This document shows, one piece after another, positions 26,047 to 33,719 of a stretch of 64,000 bases of DNA (its first letter is position 1; every line of letters starts with the position of its first letter). The position numbers and the translations under genes are program-made. The stretch is taken from positions 1-64,000 of the forward strand of contig DASZNC010000047.1 in assembly GCA_035551615.1 (NCBI GenBank), read 5' to 3'. The notes below the pieces were generated by a model that was not told where the DNA came from, ran no database searches, and saw only the letters and a list, made by a program, of their open reading frames with translations. The stretch is from JAKCDU01 sp035551615 (GTDB taxonomy: Bacteria > Actinomycetota > Acidimicrobiia > Acidimicrobiales > Palsa-688).

Positions 26047-27567
26047 CTAGTAGACCCAGACGGGGGTGCCGATCGGATCCAGATTGCTGGCCCAGACCCA
26101 GTCGATGGCCTCGTTGCTGATGCGGGCGCACCCGTGCGACACCGGGTAGGGCGGTACCGAGTCATCGCCGTGGATGGCGAATCCCTCGTAGAAGAAACGG
26201 GGCCGCCACAGGGTGCCGAGCGAGTCGGTGACTGTCCCGTCGACCACCCGGTAGGTGTTGAAGTGGCCGGTCGGCGTGTCGGCGACATCCGTCTGGCCGT
26301 CCTGGGTGTAGGTGTAGCCGCCCCCGGTGGAGGTGTTGAGCGTCCACTCGACCTGGCCGTTGTTGACGAACATGATCAGGTCCTTGGCCAGGTTGATCTG
26401 GATGTTGTAACCCGAGCTGGGCTGCGGCGTCGGCTTCACCCCTTGGGCCAGGGCCGCCTCGGTGGCCGGTCCGGCCACCCCGTCGGGGGTCAGGCCGGCC
26501 GCCTTCTGGAGGGCGTAGACGGCCTGCACGGTCGCGTCGCCGTACTGGCCGTCGGGGGTGTCGCTCCAGTAGCCGAGCGCGGTCAGACGCTGTTGCAGGG
26601 CCAGGACAGCCGCGCCCGAATCGCCCTCCTGGAGCTGGCCGGCCGGAACCGCCGGCGGGGCGGGGGGCGGGGGTGGCGGCATCACGGGCAGCAACCAGTA
26701 GCCGGCGCCGGCTGCGTCGCCGATGATGGCGGCCACCGGTGCGGCCGTGGCCGAGCCCCCCATCGAACCCGCGAAGGGGGCGTGGCCGAAGGCGAAGACG
26801 CCGCCGTCGGACGCGGCCAGCCAGTACCCGTCGCCGGTTGTCGTCGACGCCATGCCCACGACCGGGGCGATCAGGTGGTCGCTCCCGGTCGAGCCGTAGA
26901 ACCTGGCATCACCGAAGGCGAAGATGCCGCCGTCCGATGCCACCAACCAGTAACCCAGCCCGTTGGCCGACGGGGCCATGCCGACCACCGGTTTGGCCAG
27001 CGTGACACCACCGGTGGAGCCGTGGAACCGGGCGTCACCGAAGGAGAAGATGCCCCCGTCGGATGCCACCAACCAGTAGCCCAGCCCATCGGGGGTGGCG
27101 GCGATACCGACGATCGGCTTGGCCAGCTTCACACCCCCGGTGGAGCCGTAGAACCGGGCCTGCCCGAAGGCGAACACGCCGCCGTCCGACGCGACCAGCC
27201 AGTAGCCGTTGATGCCCTTGGCCGTGGCCAGCCCGATGATCGGCCGCACCAGGTGGTCGGCCCCCGTCGACCCGTAGAACTTGGCATCGCCGTAGTTGAA
27301 GACGCCGCCGTCGGCCGCCACCTCGTAGTAGCCGCCGCCGTCGGGGGTGGCCGCCATGGCGACCACCGGCTTGGCCAGCTTTGTCCCGGGCGAACCGTAG
27401 AATGCGGCGTGCCCGAACGGCACCGGCTGGCCGGCCACGTCCGGAGTGGCGGTGGCACTGTGGACCATCGCCGCGACCGGAGCGGGGGCGGCCCCAGCCG
27501 CGGAAGAGGCGGCATTCACTGCGAAGAGCGCGGCCATCAGGGCGGCCGGGCCGCGAAAGAGTCTCAT
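26047..27567 (-). CDS. L,D-transpeptidase with N-terminal propeller-like repeats and peptidoglycan-binding domain
   Basis: A 506-residue exported cell-wall cross-linking enzyme. The signal peptide ends near residue 26. Residues 50-298 hold five full copies of a ~46-residue repeat of the form YWLVASDGGIFAFGDA, a leading half copy (PFGHAAFYGS) and a closing half copy (GYWLL). A polyproline linker precedes a PG_binding_1 domain at about 313-372 (LQEGDSGAAVLALQQRLTAL). The YkuD catalytic domain covers 383-506, with Cys480 in VSHGCARIS and His near 466 (AIHGDDS). It forms 3-3 cross-links or attaches proteins. TATGGT lies 8 nt before ATG 27567, suggesting a leaderless message. Confidence 0.9.
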   Translation of the reverse strand: MRLFRGPAALMAALFAVNAASSAAGAAPAPVAAMVHSATATPDVAGQPVPFGHAAFYGSPGTKLAKPVVAMAATPDGGGYYEVAADGGVFNYGDAKFYGSTGADHLVRPIIGLATAKGINGYWLVASDGGVFAFGQARFYGSTGGVKLAKPIVGIAATPDGLGYWLVASDGGIFSFGDARFHGSTGGVTLAKPVVGMAPSANGLGYWLVASDGGIFAFGDARFYGSTGSDHLIAPVVGMASTTTGDGYWLAASDGGVFAFGHAPFAGSMGGSATAAPVAAIIGDAAGAGYWLLPVMPPPPPPAPPAVPAGQLQEGDSGAAVLALQQRLTALGYWSDTPDGQYGDATVQAVYALQKAAGLTPDGVAGPATEAALAQGVKPTPQPSSGYNIQINLAKDLIMFVNNGQVEWTLNTSTGGGYTYTQDGQTDVADTPTGHFNTYRVVDGTVTDSLGTLWRPRFFYEGFAIHGDDSVPPYPVSHGCARISNEAIDWVWASNLDPIGTPVWVY

Positions 27568-27604
27568 CGGCTGTCACCATATTTGGCCGCTTAGATTCTT
27601 CGCT

Positions 27605-27997
27605 ATGCAGGAACACAACGTCCTTGGCGGCCAACTCGAGCCGTGCGGCACCGATCCGGTCACCGGGTTCTACCGGGACGGTTGCTGCACGACCGGTCCG
27701 GAGGACGTGGGCAGCCACACCATCTGCGCCGTGGTCACGGCCGACTTCCTGGAACACCAGAAGTCGATCGGCAACGACCTGAGCACACCGATGCCGATGT
27801 ACCGGTTCCCCGGACTGGTCCCCGGTGACCGGTGGTGCGTCACTGCCGCCAACTGGCTGCGGGCCCACATGGACGGCAAGGCGGCGCTGGTCGTCCTGGC
27901 CTCGACCCATGAGCGGGCGCTGGAGATCGTCCCGCTCGAGGCTCTCCGCGAGCACGCCGTCGATGTGCCCGCCGACCCGAGCGGGTTGACCGACTGA
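27605..27997 (+). CDS. DUF2237 family protein
   Basis: A 130-residue protein starting MQEHNVLGGQLEPCG and containing TGFYRDGCCTTGPEDVGSHT, TADFLEHQKSIGNDLSTP and FPGLVPGDRWCVTA, the full DUF2237 signature with conserved Cys residues. The function of the family is unknown; it is common in proteobacteria and actinobacteria. TAGATT at 27592-27597 is exactly 7 nt before the ATG, so the message is probably leaderless. The gene diverges from the L,D-transpeptidase by 37 bp, and the two promoters overlap. Confidence 0.85.
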   Translation: MQEHNVLGGQLEPCGTDPVTGFYRDGCCTTGPEDVGSHTICAVVTADFLEHQKSIGNDLSTPMPMYRFPGLVPGDRWCVTAANWLRAHMDGKAALVVLASTHERALEIVPLEALREHAVDVPADPSGLTD

Positions 27998-28021
27998 ACC
28001 GCGGGGAACCGGTGCCGGTGG

Positions 28022-28122
28022 CCCGAGGGCCGCACACAGATCCGCCCGGGTGAAGGCGAGACGGGGGGCCGCCAAGGTCCACCTCTCGGTGGCCGCCCCG
28101 TCTCTGTGTGCGGCCCCTCGGG
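28022..28122. terminator. Long hairpin between convergent genes
   Basis: The left arm 28022-28040 (CCCGAGGG-CCGCACACAGA) pairs with 28103-28122 (TCTGTGTGCGGCCCCTCGGG), 19 bp with one bulged base. Inside, 28058-28073 and 28088-28104 can also pair (GAGACGGGG with CCCCGTCTC). The roughly 100-nt structure sits between the DUF2237 gene and the small gene ending at 28211, fitting a bidirectional terminator, though it is unusually large. Confidence 0.55.
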
Positions 28123-28210
28123 ACCGACACTCTTAGTACGGGCGACCGCCGGTCATCTTGCGGTAGAAGTCGCGGCTTTTGTGAAGATTTCTACAGAGTG
28201 GCCGAATCGG

Positions 28211-28462
28211 TCAGGTCGGAGCCGGGACCAGGCAGATCCCGTACGTCTTCCCGTAGGCGATGCACAGGAGGTACGGGTCGGGTCCCTTGCCGCCGAACTG
28301 CACCGAGGCGGGCGCATCTGCGACCGCCGGCCGGGCCGTCGCCGCCGACGAGGAGCCGTGGCCGGAGAGCGGGGCCAGCGTTACGAAGGCGCCGGCACCG
28401 ACGGCGGCGACGAGAGCGCCGGCTCCCGCCAGGCGCCGGATGCGCCCAGAGGATGTGGTCAT
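28211..28462 (-). CDS. Small exported or membrane-anchored protein, sigma-factor partner candidate
   Basis: An 83-residue protein with a basic N-terminus and one hydrophobic segment at about 11-32 (LAGAGALVAAVGAGAFVTLA), then an Ala/Ser linker and a conserved-looking tail DPYLLCIAYGKTYGICLVP with two Cys residues. Its start overlaps the stop of the membrane-fused sigma factor by 4 bp (28459-28462), so the two are cotranslated. I do not recognise the family. A role in sensing or restraining the sigma factor is a guess from position. Confidence 0.65.
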   Translation of the reverse strand: MTTSSGRIRRLAGAGALVAAVGAGAFVTLAPLSGHGSSSAATARPAVADAPASVQFGGKGPDPYLLCIAYGKTYGICLVPAPT

Positions 28463-29625
28463 TTCGAAGTCTCCTTGGTGGACTGAGGAGTACTCAGCAC
28501 AGGTAGCAGCGTTTTGACCGTCTGCACGGCCTTGTTCATGTATTCGGCGACGACTTGCGGAGCTACCCCGACAGTGAGGTTTCCGGCGGTGACCTTGGCC
28601 GGGGCGTTGTGGGCGTAGCGGTTCTGGGCCGTCCCGCTCGTGACCAGGGTGCCCACATGGAACGTCGGGGGGGACGATCCGGCGGCCACGGTCGACGGCA
28701 CCGGAACGGCGGCGGTGACCGGCGGACGGGCCTGGGGATCACTGGTCGACGGTGTCGGGGCCGGCGTTGTGGCGGCGGTCGTGGCCGGGGTCGTCGGCGC
28801 CGCCGCTTTCGAAGCGGTCGAGCTGGTCACCGTCAGAGCGGAGGCGGTGGCCACCGGTCGGGAGCCGTTGCCGGCCGCACCCGAGTTGGGCGACATGCTG
28901 ACCGTGGCGGCCACCCCGGTGACGACCGTGATGGCGGCGAAGGCGGCCAGGACGGCGTGGCCGCTCGGGACCTCGTTGCCGGAGAGCCCGGGGATACGCC
29001 GGGCCACCCGGACGTAGGCGCGACGGCCGCCGGACCGGAGCCGATCGACCAGCACCAGGAGCATGGGCAGGAACGCCAGCATCCGTTCCCCACCGGCCAG
29101 GACGGTGAACTCCCGCTTCAGGGCCTGGCGGGCCCGCCACAGCAGCGACTCGACGGTGGCCGACGTCACGCCGGATCGGGCGGCGATCTGCTCATAGGTG
29201 AGACCCTCGTCCTCGCGCATCATCAGGGCCGTGCGGTGGCGATCGTTCAGCCGGCCGAGCGCCTGGCGCACCAGGACCCGGTCGACGTCCTCGGTGATCT
29301 GCTCCAGACCGTGGTCGATGCCGGGGATCTCGATGGATTCGGTCGGTTCCGACCGTGACCGCTTGCGCAGCACATCCGTGCACAGGTTGCCGGCCACGAC
29401 CCGCAACCACGGGTAGAAGTTGCGGTCATAGGCCGAAGTGGGCATGGATCGCCAGGCCCGGACGAAGGCCTCCTGGGCGACGTCCTCCGCTTCGTGGCGA
29501 TCCCTCAGGCGGTATTGGCAGTAGCGCAGCAGCTTGGCATGGTGGGCGCGGTAGACCTCGGAGAAGGCGGCGTCGTCCTCTTCAGTTAGGTATACCTCAG
29601 ACGCGCTCAAGTAAGCCCCCGGCAA
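28459..29625 (-). CDS. ECF sigma factor fused to a transmembrane and extracytoplasmic domain
   Basis: A 388-residue protein. Sigma region 2 (about 18-88: FSEVYRAHHAKLLRYCQYRL, EDVAQEAFVRAWRSM) and region 4 (about 115-170: LNDRHRTALMMREDEGLTYE, ARSGVTSATVESLLWRARQA) are intact. A membrane helix follows near 215-238 (HAVLAAFAAITVVTG). The rest is a Ser/Thr/Ala/Pro-rich stretch and a small outer domain near 320-388. It looks like a sigma factor tethered to the membrane, perhaps released by proteolysis. The TTG at 29625 is the best start, 20 bp after corA; an in-frame TTG at 29610 is possible. Confidence 0.82.
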   Translation of the reverse strand: MPGAYLSASEVYLTEEDDAAFSEVYRAHHAKLLRYCQYRLRDRHEAEDVAQEAFVRAWRSMPTSAYDRNFYPWLRVVAGNLCTDVLRKRSRSEPTESIEIPGIDHGLEQITEDVDRVLVRQALGRLNDRHRTALMMREDEGLTYEQIAARSGVTSATVESLLWRARQALKREFTVLAGGERMLAFLPMLLVLVDRLRSGGRRAYVRVARRIPGLSGNEVPSGHAVLAAFAAITVVTGVAATVSMSPNSGAAGNGSRPVATASALTVTSSTASKAAAPTTPATTAATTPAPTPSTSDPQARPPVTAAVPVPSTVAAGSSPPTFHVGTLVTSGTAQNRYAHNAPAKVTAGNLTVGVAPQVVAEYMNKAVQTVKTLLPVLSTPQSTKETSK

Positions 29626-29645
29626 AGCCTGGTTAGGTCAGTTAC

Positions 29646-30740
29646 TCATAGGAGTTCGGCGCTCGGGGCGGCCGTTCCTGCCGGGATGCTCGAACTTTTC
29701 TCGCCAGTATGGATCAGCTTCCACCGGTGTTCCTTGGCCAGCACCCGCCTCCTCCGGCCCGGTTCGCTGGGCGGCACCGAGGCGTCGGCGGTGAGCCAAC
29801 CACGGCGGTGGAAGAACCACATCAACCCGCCCACCAACGCCACCTGCAATGCCACCCCGAGCAGGAAGAAAGTGGCCGTGGCATTGATGTGGCCGGTGAG
29901 CCAGCCGAAGTTCTGACCGAAGAAACCGGTGAGGTAGGTGACCGGGAGGAACACCGTGGCGATGATGGTCAGCTGCTTCATGACCACGTTCAGCCGGTTC
30001 GAGACGGTCGACAGATGAGTATCGAGGGCGCCGCTCATCAGGTCGCGATAGCTGTCGACCAGTTCGCTGATGCGCATCAGGTGGTCGTACAGGTCCCGGA
30101 AGTAGCGCTCGCTGTCAGTCGTCATGCCAGGGACGACGCCGGGCTCGCTGAGGACGCTCGAGAACATGTCCCGCTGGGGGGTGACGATCTTCCTCAGCGC
30201 GATCAGCGACCGCTTCAGATCGAAGAGCGTGCCCAGCTGCTGCTCGGTCGGCCGCTCCAGGATGGCGTCCTCGAGTTCGTCGATCTGGTCGTCCATGGCC
30301 GACAGGACCGGGAAGTAGCCGTCGACGAGCGTGTCGATCACCCGGTACAGGAGCATGACGTGGTCCTCGTGGCCCCGGGCCGTAAGCCTCGGGACGAGGG
30401 CGCTGAGCGCCGGGCAGTGGTCCTGGTGCACGGTGACCAGGTACTTGTCCGTGTAGAAGCAATGGACCTCGACCAGATGATTGTGGTGGTTCACGCCGTA
30501 GACGACGAGCATCACGAAGTCGTCATAGATGTCGAGCTTCGGTCGCTGGCCGAAGTTGGCCGCGTCCTCCAACGCCAGCGGGTGGAACCCGAAAGTGTCC
30601 CGCAGGAACGCGTCCTGTTCCTCCGGACCGGGATCGATCAGGTCCAGCCAGAACCGGGCGCCCGATTCGAGCAAAGCCTTCACGGTTTCGACGGTCGGAA
30701 CCTCGACTTCTCCGTCGACGGTTATCAGATGACCTTCCAT
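29646..30740 (-). CDS. CorA family divalent cation transporter
   Basis: A 364-residue CorA/ZntB-type channel. A long N-terminal cytoplasmic domain (WLDLIDPGPEEQDAFL, HPLALEDAANFGQRPKLDIYDD) leads to two C-terminal membrane helices. The selectivity motif between them is FGQNFGW, a GxN variant of the usual GMN. Members carry Mg2+, Co2+, Ni2+ or Zn2+; the Gln variant is known in related proteins but the ion is uncertain. The ATG at 30740 is chosen over the upstream one at 30797 because homologous CorA N-termini start close to it. It reads into the sigma gene 20 bp downstream. Confidence 0.85.
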   Translation of the reverse strand: MEGHLITVDGEVEVPTVETVKALLESGARFWLDLIDPGPEEQDAFLRDTFGFHPLALEDAANFGQRPKLDIYDDFVMLVVYGVNHHNHLVEVHCFYTDKYLVTVHQDHCPALSALVPRLTARGHEDHVMLLYRVIDTLVDGYFPVLSAMDDQIDELEDAILERPTEQQLGTLFDLKRSLIALRKIVTPQRDMFSSVLSEPGVVPGMTTDSERYFRDLYDHLMRISELVDSYRDLMSGALDTHLSTVSNRLNVVMKQLTIIATVFLPVTYLTGFFGQNFGWLTGHINATATFFLLGVALQVALVGGLMWFFHRRGWLTADASVPPSEPGRRRRVLAKEHRWKLIHTGEKSSSIPAGTAAPSAELL

Positions 30741-30863
30741 CCACGAGATATTTCCAGGAAAAAGGAGGAGGCTCGGCGACTCCGACCTTCTCCGCATTTG
30801 CGTCGATACGCGTAATGCCGCGGGGCTTCAAGTTCTCCTGCGGACGCGGCCGATAGCCACATC

Positions 30864-31967
30864 GTGAAGACCGGGTCACGATCAGGATTTCGGCGCTGGT
30901 TCCGGCGACGCCCGGCGGGTCCGGCCCAACCGGCGCTGCCGACCGACCCGGTCACCGGGCTGGCCGGCCGCCTGGCCATGACCGAGCAGCTGGCGCAATG
31001 GATCGAGACGGGGCGGGAGGCGGCGCTGGTCCTCATCGATCTCGACGGGTTCGCAGCCGTCATCGAGGGGCACGGCCGGCCCGCAGGTGACCGGGTCCTG
31101 TCGGAGGCGGCCGCCGTCCTGGCCGCGGCCGTGGACGGGAGGGGTTCGGTCTACCGAACGGGGGACGATCAGTTCGTCTCCCTCATCGACGCCGGTTCCG
31201 ATGAGAGCGCCCGGCGGTGGGCCGTTTCCGTGCAAGCGGACCTGCCCCGGGCCTCGGCGGCCGTGGTCATGCTCGGCCGCCACCGGCGGTCCGATTACCT
31301 GTTCCGTGATGCCGAGATCACCATGGCCGCCCTCAAGGACGCGGGCGGCGGGATGGTCGGTCTGTACGGTCCGGAGGTCGACGACTGGGTGCGCGACGGA
31401 CGGGCCGAGATCGAGCAGCTGGGCCGCGAGGTCGACGAGTTGCGTGCGCAGAACCGCCGGCTGCAGGAAGCGATGCTCGTGGACCTGCACACCGGTCTGC
31501 CCAACGTCGTGGCCTTCGACGCCGACCACGCCCAGGTCGAGGCCCGCCGTAAACGGACCGAGGACGGATACAGCGTCCTGTTCGTGCACGTGGACCACCT
31601 GGATGAGCTGCTCGGCCGCGTCGGCATCGACGCCGCTCTGGTCGCCCTGGCCAAGATTGGAGCCACCGTCGCCGTCACCGTGCGGGGCAGCGATCGGACC
31701 TACCGGATGGGAGACGGCGAGTTCGCCGTGCTCCTCCCGGGGGCCGAGCTACGCGAGGCGGTGGCCGCCGCCGAGCGGGTGCGGACCAAGGTGGAACGGC
31801 TCGAACTGAATACCGACGAGGCCGGCGAGCGCCGGTTGACCGTCGTGGTGGCGGCCATCGCCGCCAGCTTCCGTCACAAGAACGCCAAGGACGTCGTGGC
31901 TGAACTGCAGGACGTCATGGCCTCCGGCCAGCGAGCCGGCACCAACCGGGTGATCTGGCCGCACTGA
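30864..31967 (+). CDS. Protein with two degenerate GGDEF domains
   Basis: A 367-residue cytoplasmic protein made of two GGDEF-fold domains in tandem joined by a coiled coil (about 175-205). Each starts with the family DxxTGL motif (DPVTGLAGR at 28-36, DLHTGLPN at 207-214). The catalytic signatures are GDDQF at 100-104 and GDGEF at 283-287, so neither is canonical. No inhibitory RxxD or EAL domain is seen. It is probably catalytically dead and may bind GTP or c-di-GMP or scaffold a partner. The GTG start at 30864 is inferred. It diverges from corA. Confidence 0.78.
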   Translation: MKTGSRSGFRRWFRRRPAGPAQPALPTDPVTGLAGRLAMTEQLAQWIETGREAALVLIDLDGFAAVIEGHGRPAGDRVLSEAAAVLAAAVDGRGSVYRTGDDQFVSLIDAGSDESARRWAVSVQADLPRASAAVVMLGRHRRSDYLFRDAEITMAALKDAGGGMVGLYGPEVDDWVRDGRAEIEQLGREVDELRAQNRRLQEAMLVDLHTGLPNVVAFDADHAQVEARRKRTEDGYSVLFVHVDHLDELLGRVGIDAALVALAKIGATVAVTVRGSDRTYRMGDGEFAVLLPGAELREAVAAAERVRTKVERLELNTDEAGERRLTVVVAAIAASFRHKNAKDVVAELQDVMASGQRAGTNRVIWPH

Positions 31968-31983
31968 CCGGAGGGACCGGCGG

Positions 31984-32019
31984 CGGGGCGCCGGCAGAGT
32001 CCAGGTCGGGGGCGCCCCG
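31984..32019. terminator. GC hairpin between convergent genes
   Basis: CGGGGCGCC (31984-31992) pairs perfectly with GGCGCCCCG (32011-32019), loop 18 nt, just past the end of the GGDEF gene and before the end of the convergent DUF2277 gene. It fits a bidirectional terminator without a T-run. Confidence 0.5.
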
Positions 32020-32044
32020 GCGGTCGCCGTCGGACCCGCGCCTC

Positions 32045-32296
32045 TCAGCCGGCCTTACGGATACGCCGGAGCGGCGGCAGGGTGGGCGGCGGTTGCCGGC
32101 GCGGCGGCAGGTCGGCGAGCAGATCAGCGGCCACCGTGGCGATGGCCTGGACGGCCCGCTCGAACGCCTCCTCGGTACCGGGGCCGGTCTTCTGCACCCC
32201 GCTGATCTTGCGCACGAACTGCCGGGCGGCGGCCTCGACCTCCTCGTCGGTGGCCGGCGGTTCGAGGCCTCTCAAGGTGGTGATGTTGCGGCACAT
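32045..32296 (-). CDS. DUF2277 family protein
   Basis: An 83-residue protein starting MCRNITTLRGLEPPATDEEV, followed by AAARQFVRKISGVQKTGPGTE, which is the DUF2277 signature. The family is small, soluble and of unknown function, common in actinobacteria. Its tail is basic and Pro-rich (PPTLPPLRRIRKAG). It diverges from the SDR gene by about 30 bp. TAGACC at the matching distance is a poor -10 element. Confidence 0.85.
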   Translation of the reverse strand: MCRNITTLRGLEPPATDEEVEAAARQFVRKISGVQKTGPGTEEAFERAVQAIATVAADLLADLPPRRQPPPTLPPLRRIRKAG

Positions 32297-32328
32297 GGGT
32301 CAAGGTCTACACGCCTATGGTGGCCCGG

Positions 32329-33162
32329 GTGAACTCGAACGACCGGACCGGCAGAACCGTCCTCACGACCGGGTCCAACTCGGGAATCGGCCTGGCCACG
32401 GCCATCCACGTCGCCCGCCTCGGCTATCGATCGGTGGGCTCGGTCCGTTCCGGGGCCAAGGCCGACATCGTCCGGCGCCAGGCCGAGGAGGCCGGCGTCC
32501 GGGTCGAGACGGTGATCCTGGATGTGACCGACGCGGTCGGGTGCGAGGAGGTGATCGGCGACCTGCGCCCGTGGGCGGTCGTCAACAATGCCGGCTACGG
32601 CGGCATGGGCGCCATCGAGGATGTCGATGACGACGAGGCCCGACTCCTGTTCGAGACGATGGTGTTCGCACCGATGCGCCTGGCCCGCCTGGCCGTTCCG
32701 GTCATGAGGGAGGGCGGTAGCGGTCGCATCGTCAACATGTCCTCTGTCTTCGGCCTCACCACGTCGCCCCTCGCCGGTTGGTATGCCGGCGCCAAGCACG
32801 CACTGGAAGCCCTGTCCGATGCGCTGCGGGTCGAAGTGGCCTCGTCGGGCATCAAGGTGGTGCTGATCGAGCCGGGTGGGTTCCGTACCGGAATATGGGA
32901 CGAGGTGTCGCGCGAGATCGACCGCCGGGCCGACTCCGACTACCTCAGCGCCTACCGGCGCTCGGCGACCGGCCTCCGCTTCACGCAGGGCCTGATGGGC
33001 CATCCCGACCGGGTCGCCAAGGTGGTCGGCCGGGCGCTGGCCGCCCGCTTCCCGCAACCCCGGTACCTGGTCGGTCTGGACGCCGCCGCGCTGACCATCG
33101 GCCAGCGGCTGAGCCCGACCGTCCTCCGGGACCGCATCACCCGCCTCGGCCTGGGCCTCTGA
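32329..33162 (+). CDS. SDR family NAD(P)-dependent oxidoreductase
   Basis: A 277-residue short-chain dehydrogenase of the 17-beta-HSD-like kind. TGSNSGIG lies near residue 14, NNAGYGGMG near 84, and MSSVFGL with WYAGAKHALEALSDALRVE form the catalytic Ser/Tyr/Lys. The substrate is unknown. The GTG at 32329 is preferred to the ATG at 32317 because TATGGT (32316-32321) lies exactly 7 nt before it, while the ATG lies inside that hexamer. No Shine-Dalgarno sequence is present. Confidence 0.85.
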   Translation: MNSNDRTGRTVLTTGSNSGIGLATAIHVARLGYRSVGSVRSGAKADIVRRQAEEAGVRVETVILDVTDAVGCEEVIGDLRPWAVVNNAGYGGMGAIEDVDDDEARLLFETMVFAPMRLARLAVPVMREGGSGRIVNMSSVFGLTTSPLAGWYAGAKHALEALSDALRVEVASSGIKVVLIEPGGFRTGIWDEVSREIDRRADSDYLSAYRRSATGLRFTQGLMGHPDRVAKVVGRALAARFPQPRYLVGLDAAALTIGQRLSPTVLRDRITRLGLGL

Positions 33163-33185
33163 TCCGGCTGTCCCGCCCGGCTCCT

Positions 33186-33719
33186 CTACCCGCCCACCCC
33201 TCGACCGGCCGGGGCCGGCGGCGGTTCGACGGGCAGGATGAGGTGATCGGCCAGCCGGCCGTCGGCCAGGCGGAGCACCCCGAAGGTCCCGACCGGCTGC
33301 CGTCGCCTGACCGTCGGCGAGCCCGGGTTGAAGAGGCGCTGGCCGTCCACCCCCTCGGCGTCGATCGGGATGTGGCTGTGGCCGAACACGACCACTTGGC
33401 AACCGGGGAAGCGGCGACGCATGCGCCTCTCCCGACCGGCCGCCGGGCCGCTGTCGTGGATCAGGCCGACGGCGACGCCGGCCAGCTCCAGCTCGAGGTG
33501 GTCCGGCAGGTCGAGACGGGTGTCGTTGTTGCCGAGCACGGCGTGGACCGGAGCCGGGGTGGCGTCGCGTATCCGCTGGAGGGCGCCGGGCTCGACCACA
33601 TCGCCGGCGTGCAGCACCACGTCGGCGGCGGCCAGGTGCTCCAGTACCGAGGGCGGCAGCCATTTGCGATCGCCATCGCGCAGATGGGTGTCGGCCAGCA
33701 CGAGGGCGGTCAGGAGCAC
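33186..33719 (-). CDS. YfcE/MJ0936-type metallophosphoesterase
   Basis: A 177-residue calcineurin-like phosphoesterase. Metal-binding motifs are LADTHLRD (Asp/His), LHAGDVVE, GNNDTRLD, an LIHDSG His, and the final GHSHIP. MJ0936/YfcE enzymes hydrolyse phosphodiesters in vitro; the cell substrate is unknown. The GTG at 33719 overlaps the end of the GH3 gene by 10 bp, so it is translationally coupled as the last gene of the TetR-GH3-YfcE operon. Confidence 0.88.
   Translation of the reverse strand: MLLTALVLADTHLRDGDRKWLPPSVLEHLAAADVVLHAGDVVEPGALQRIRDATPAPVHAVLGNNDTRLDLPDHLELELAGVAVGLIHDSGPAAGRERRMRRRFPGCQVVVFGHSHIPIDAEGVDGQRLFNPGSPTVRRRQPVGTFGVLRLADGRLADHLILPVEPPPAPAGRGVGG

Noticed and set aside
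25459..27594. 711-codon open frame antisense to the L,D-transpeptidase
   Set aside because: Its repeats mirror the transpeptidase repeats on the other strand, and no family or start signal supports it.
30741..30863. Mg2+ riboswitch (M-box) before corA
   Set aside because: I looked for the conserved core and did not find it; the same holds for the region before the MgtE-like gene at 53376.
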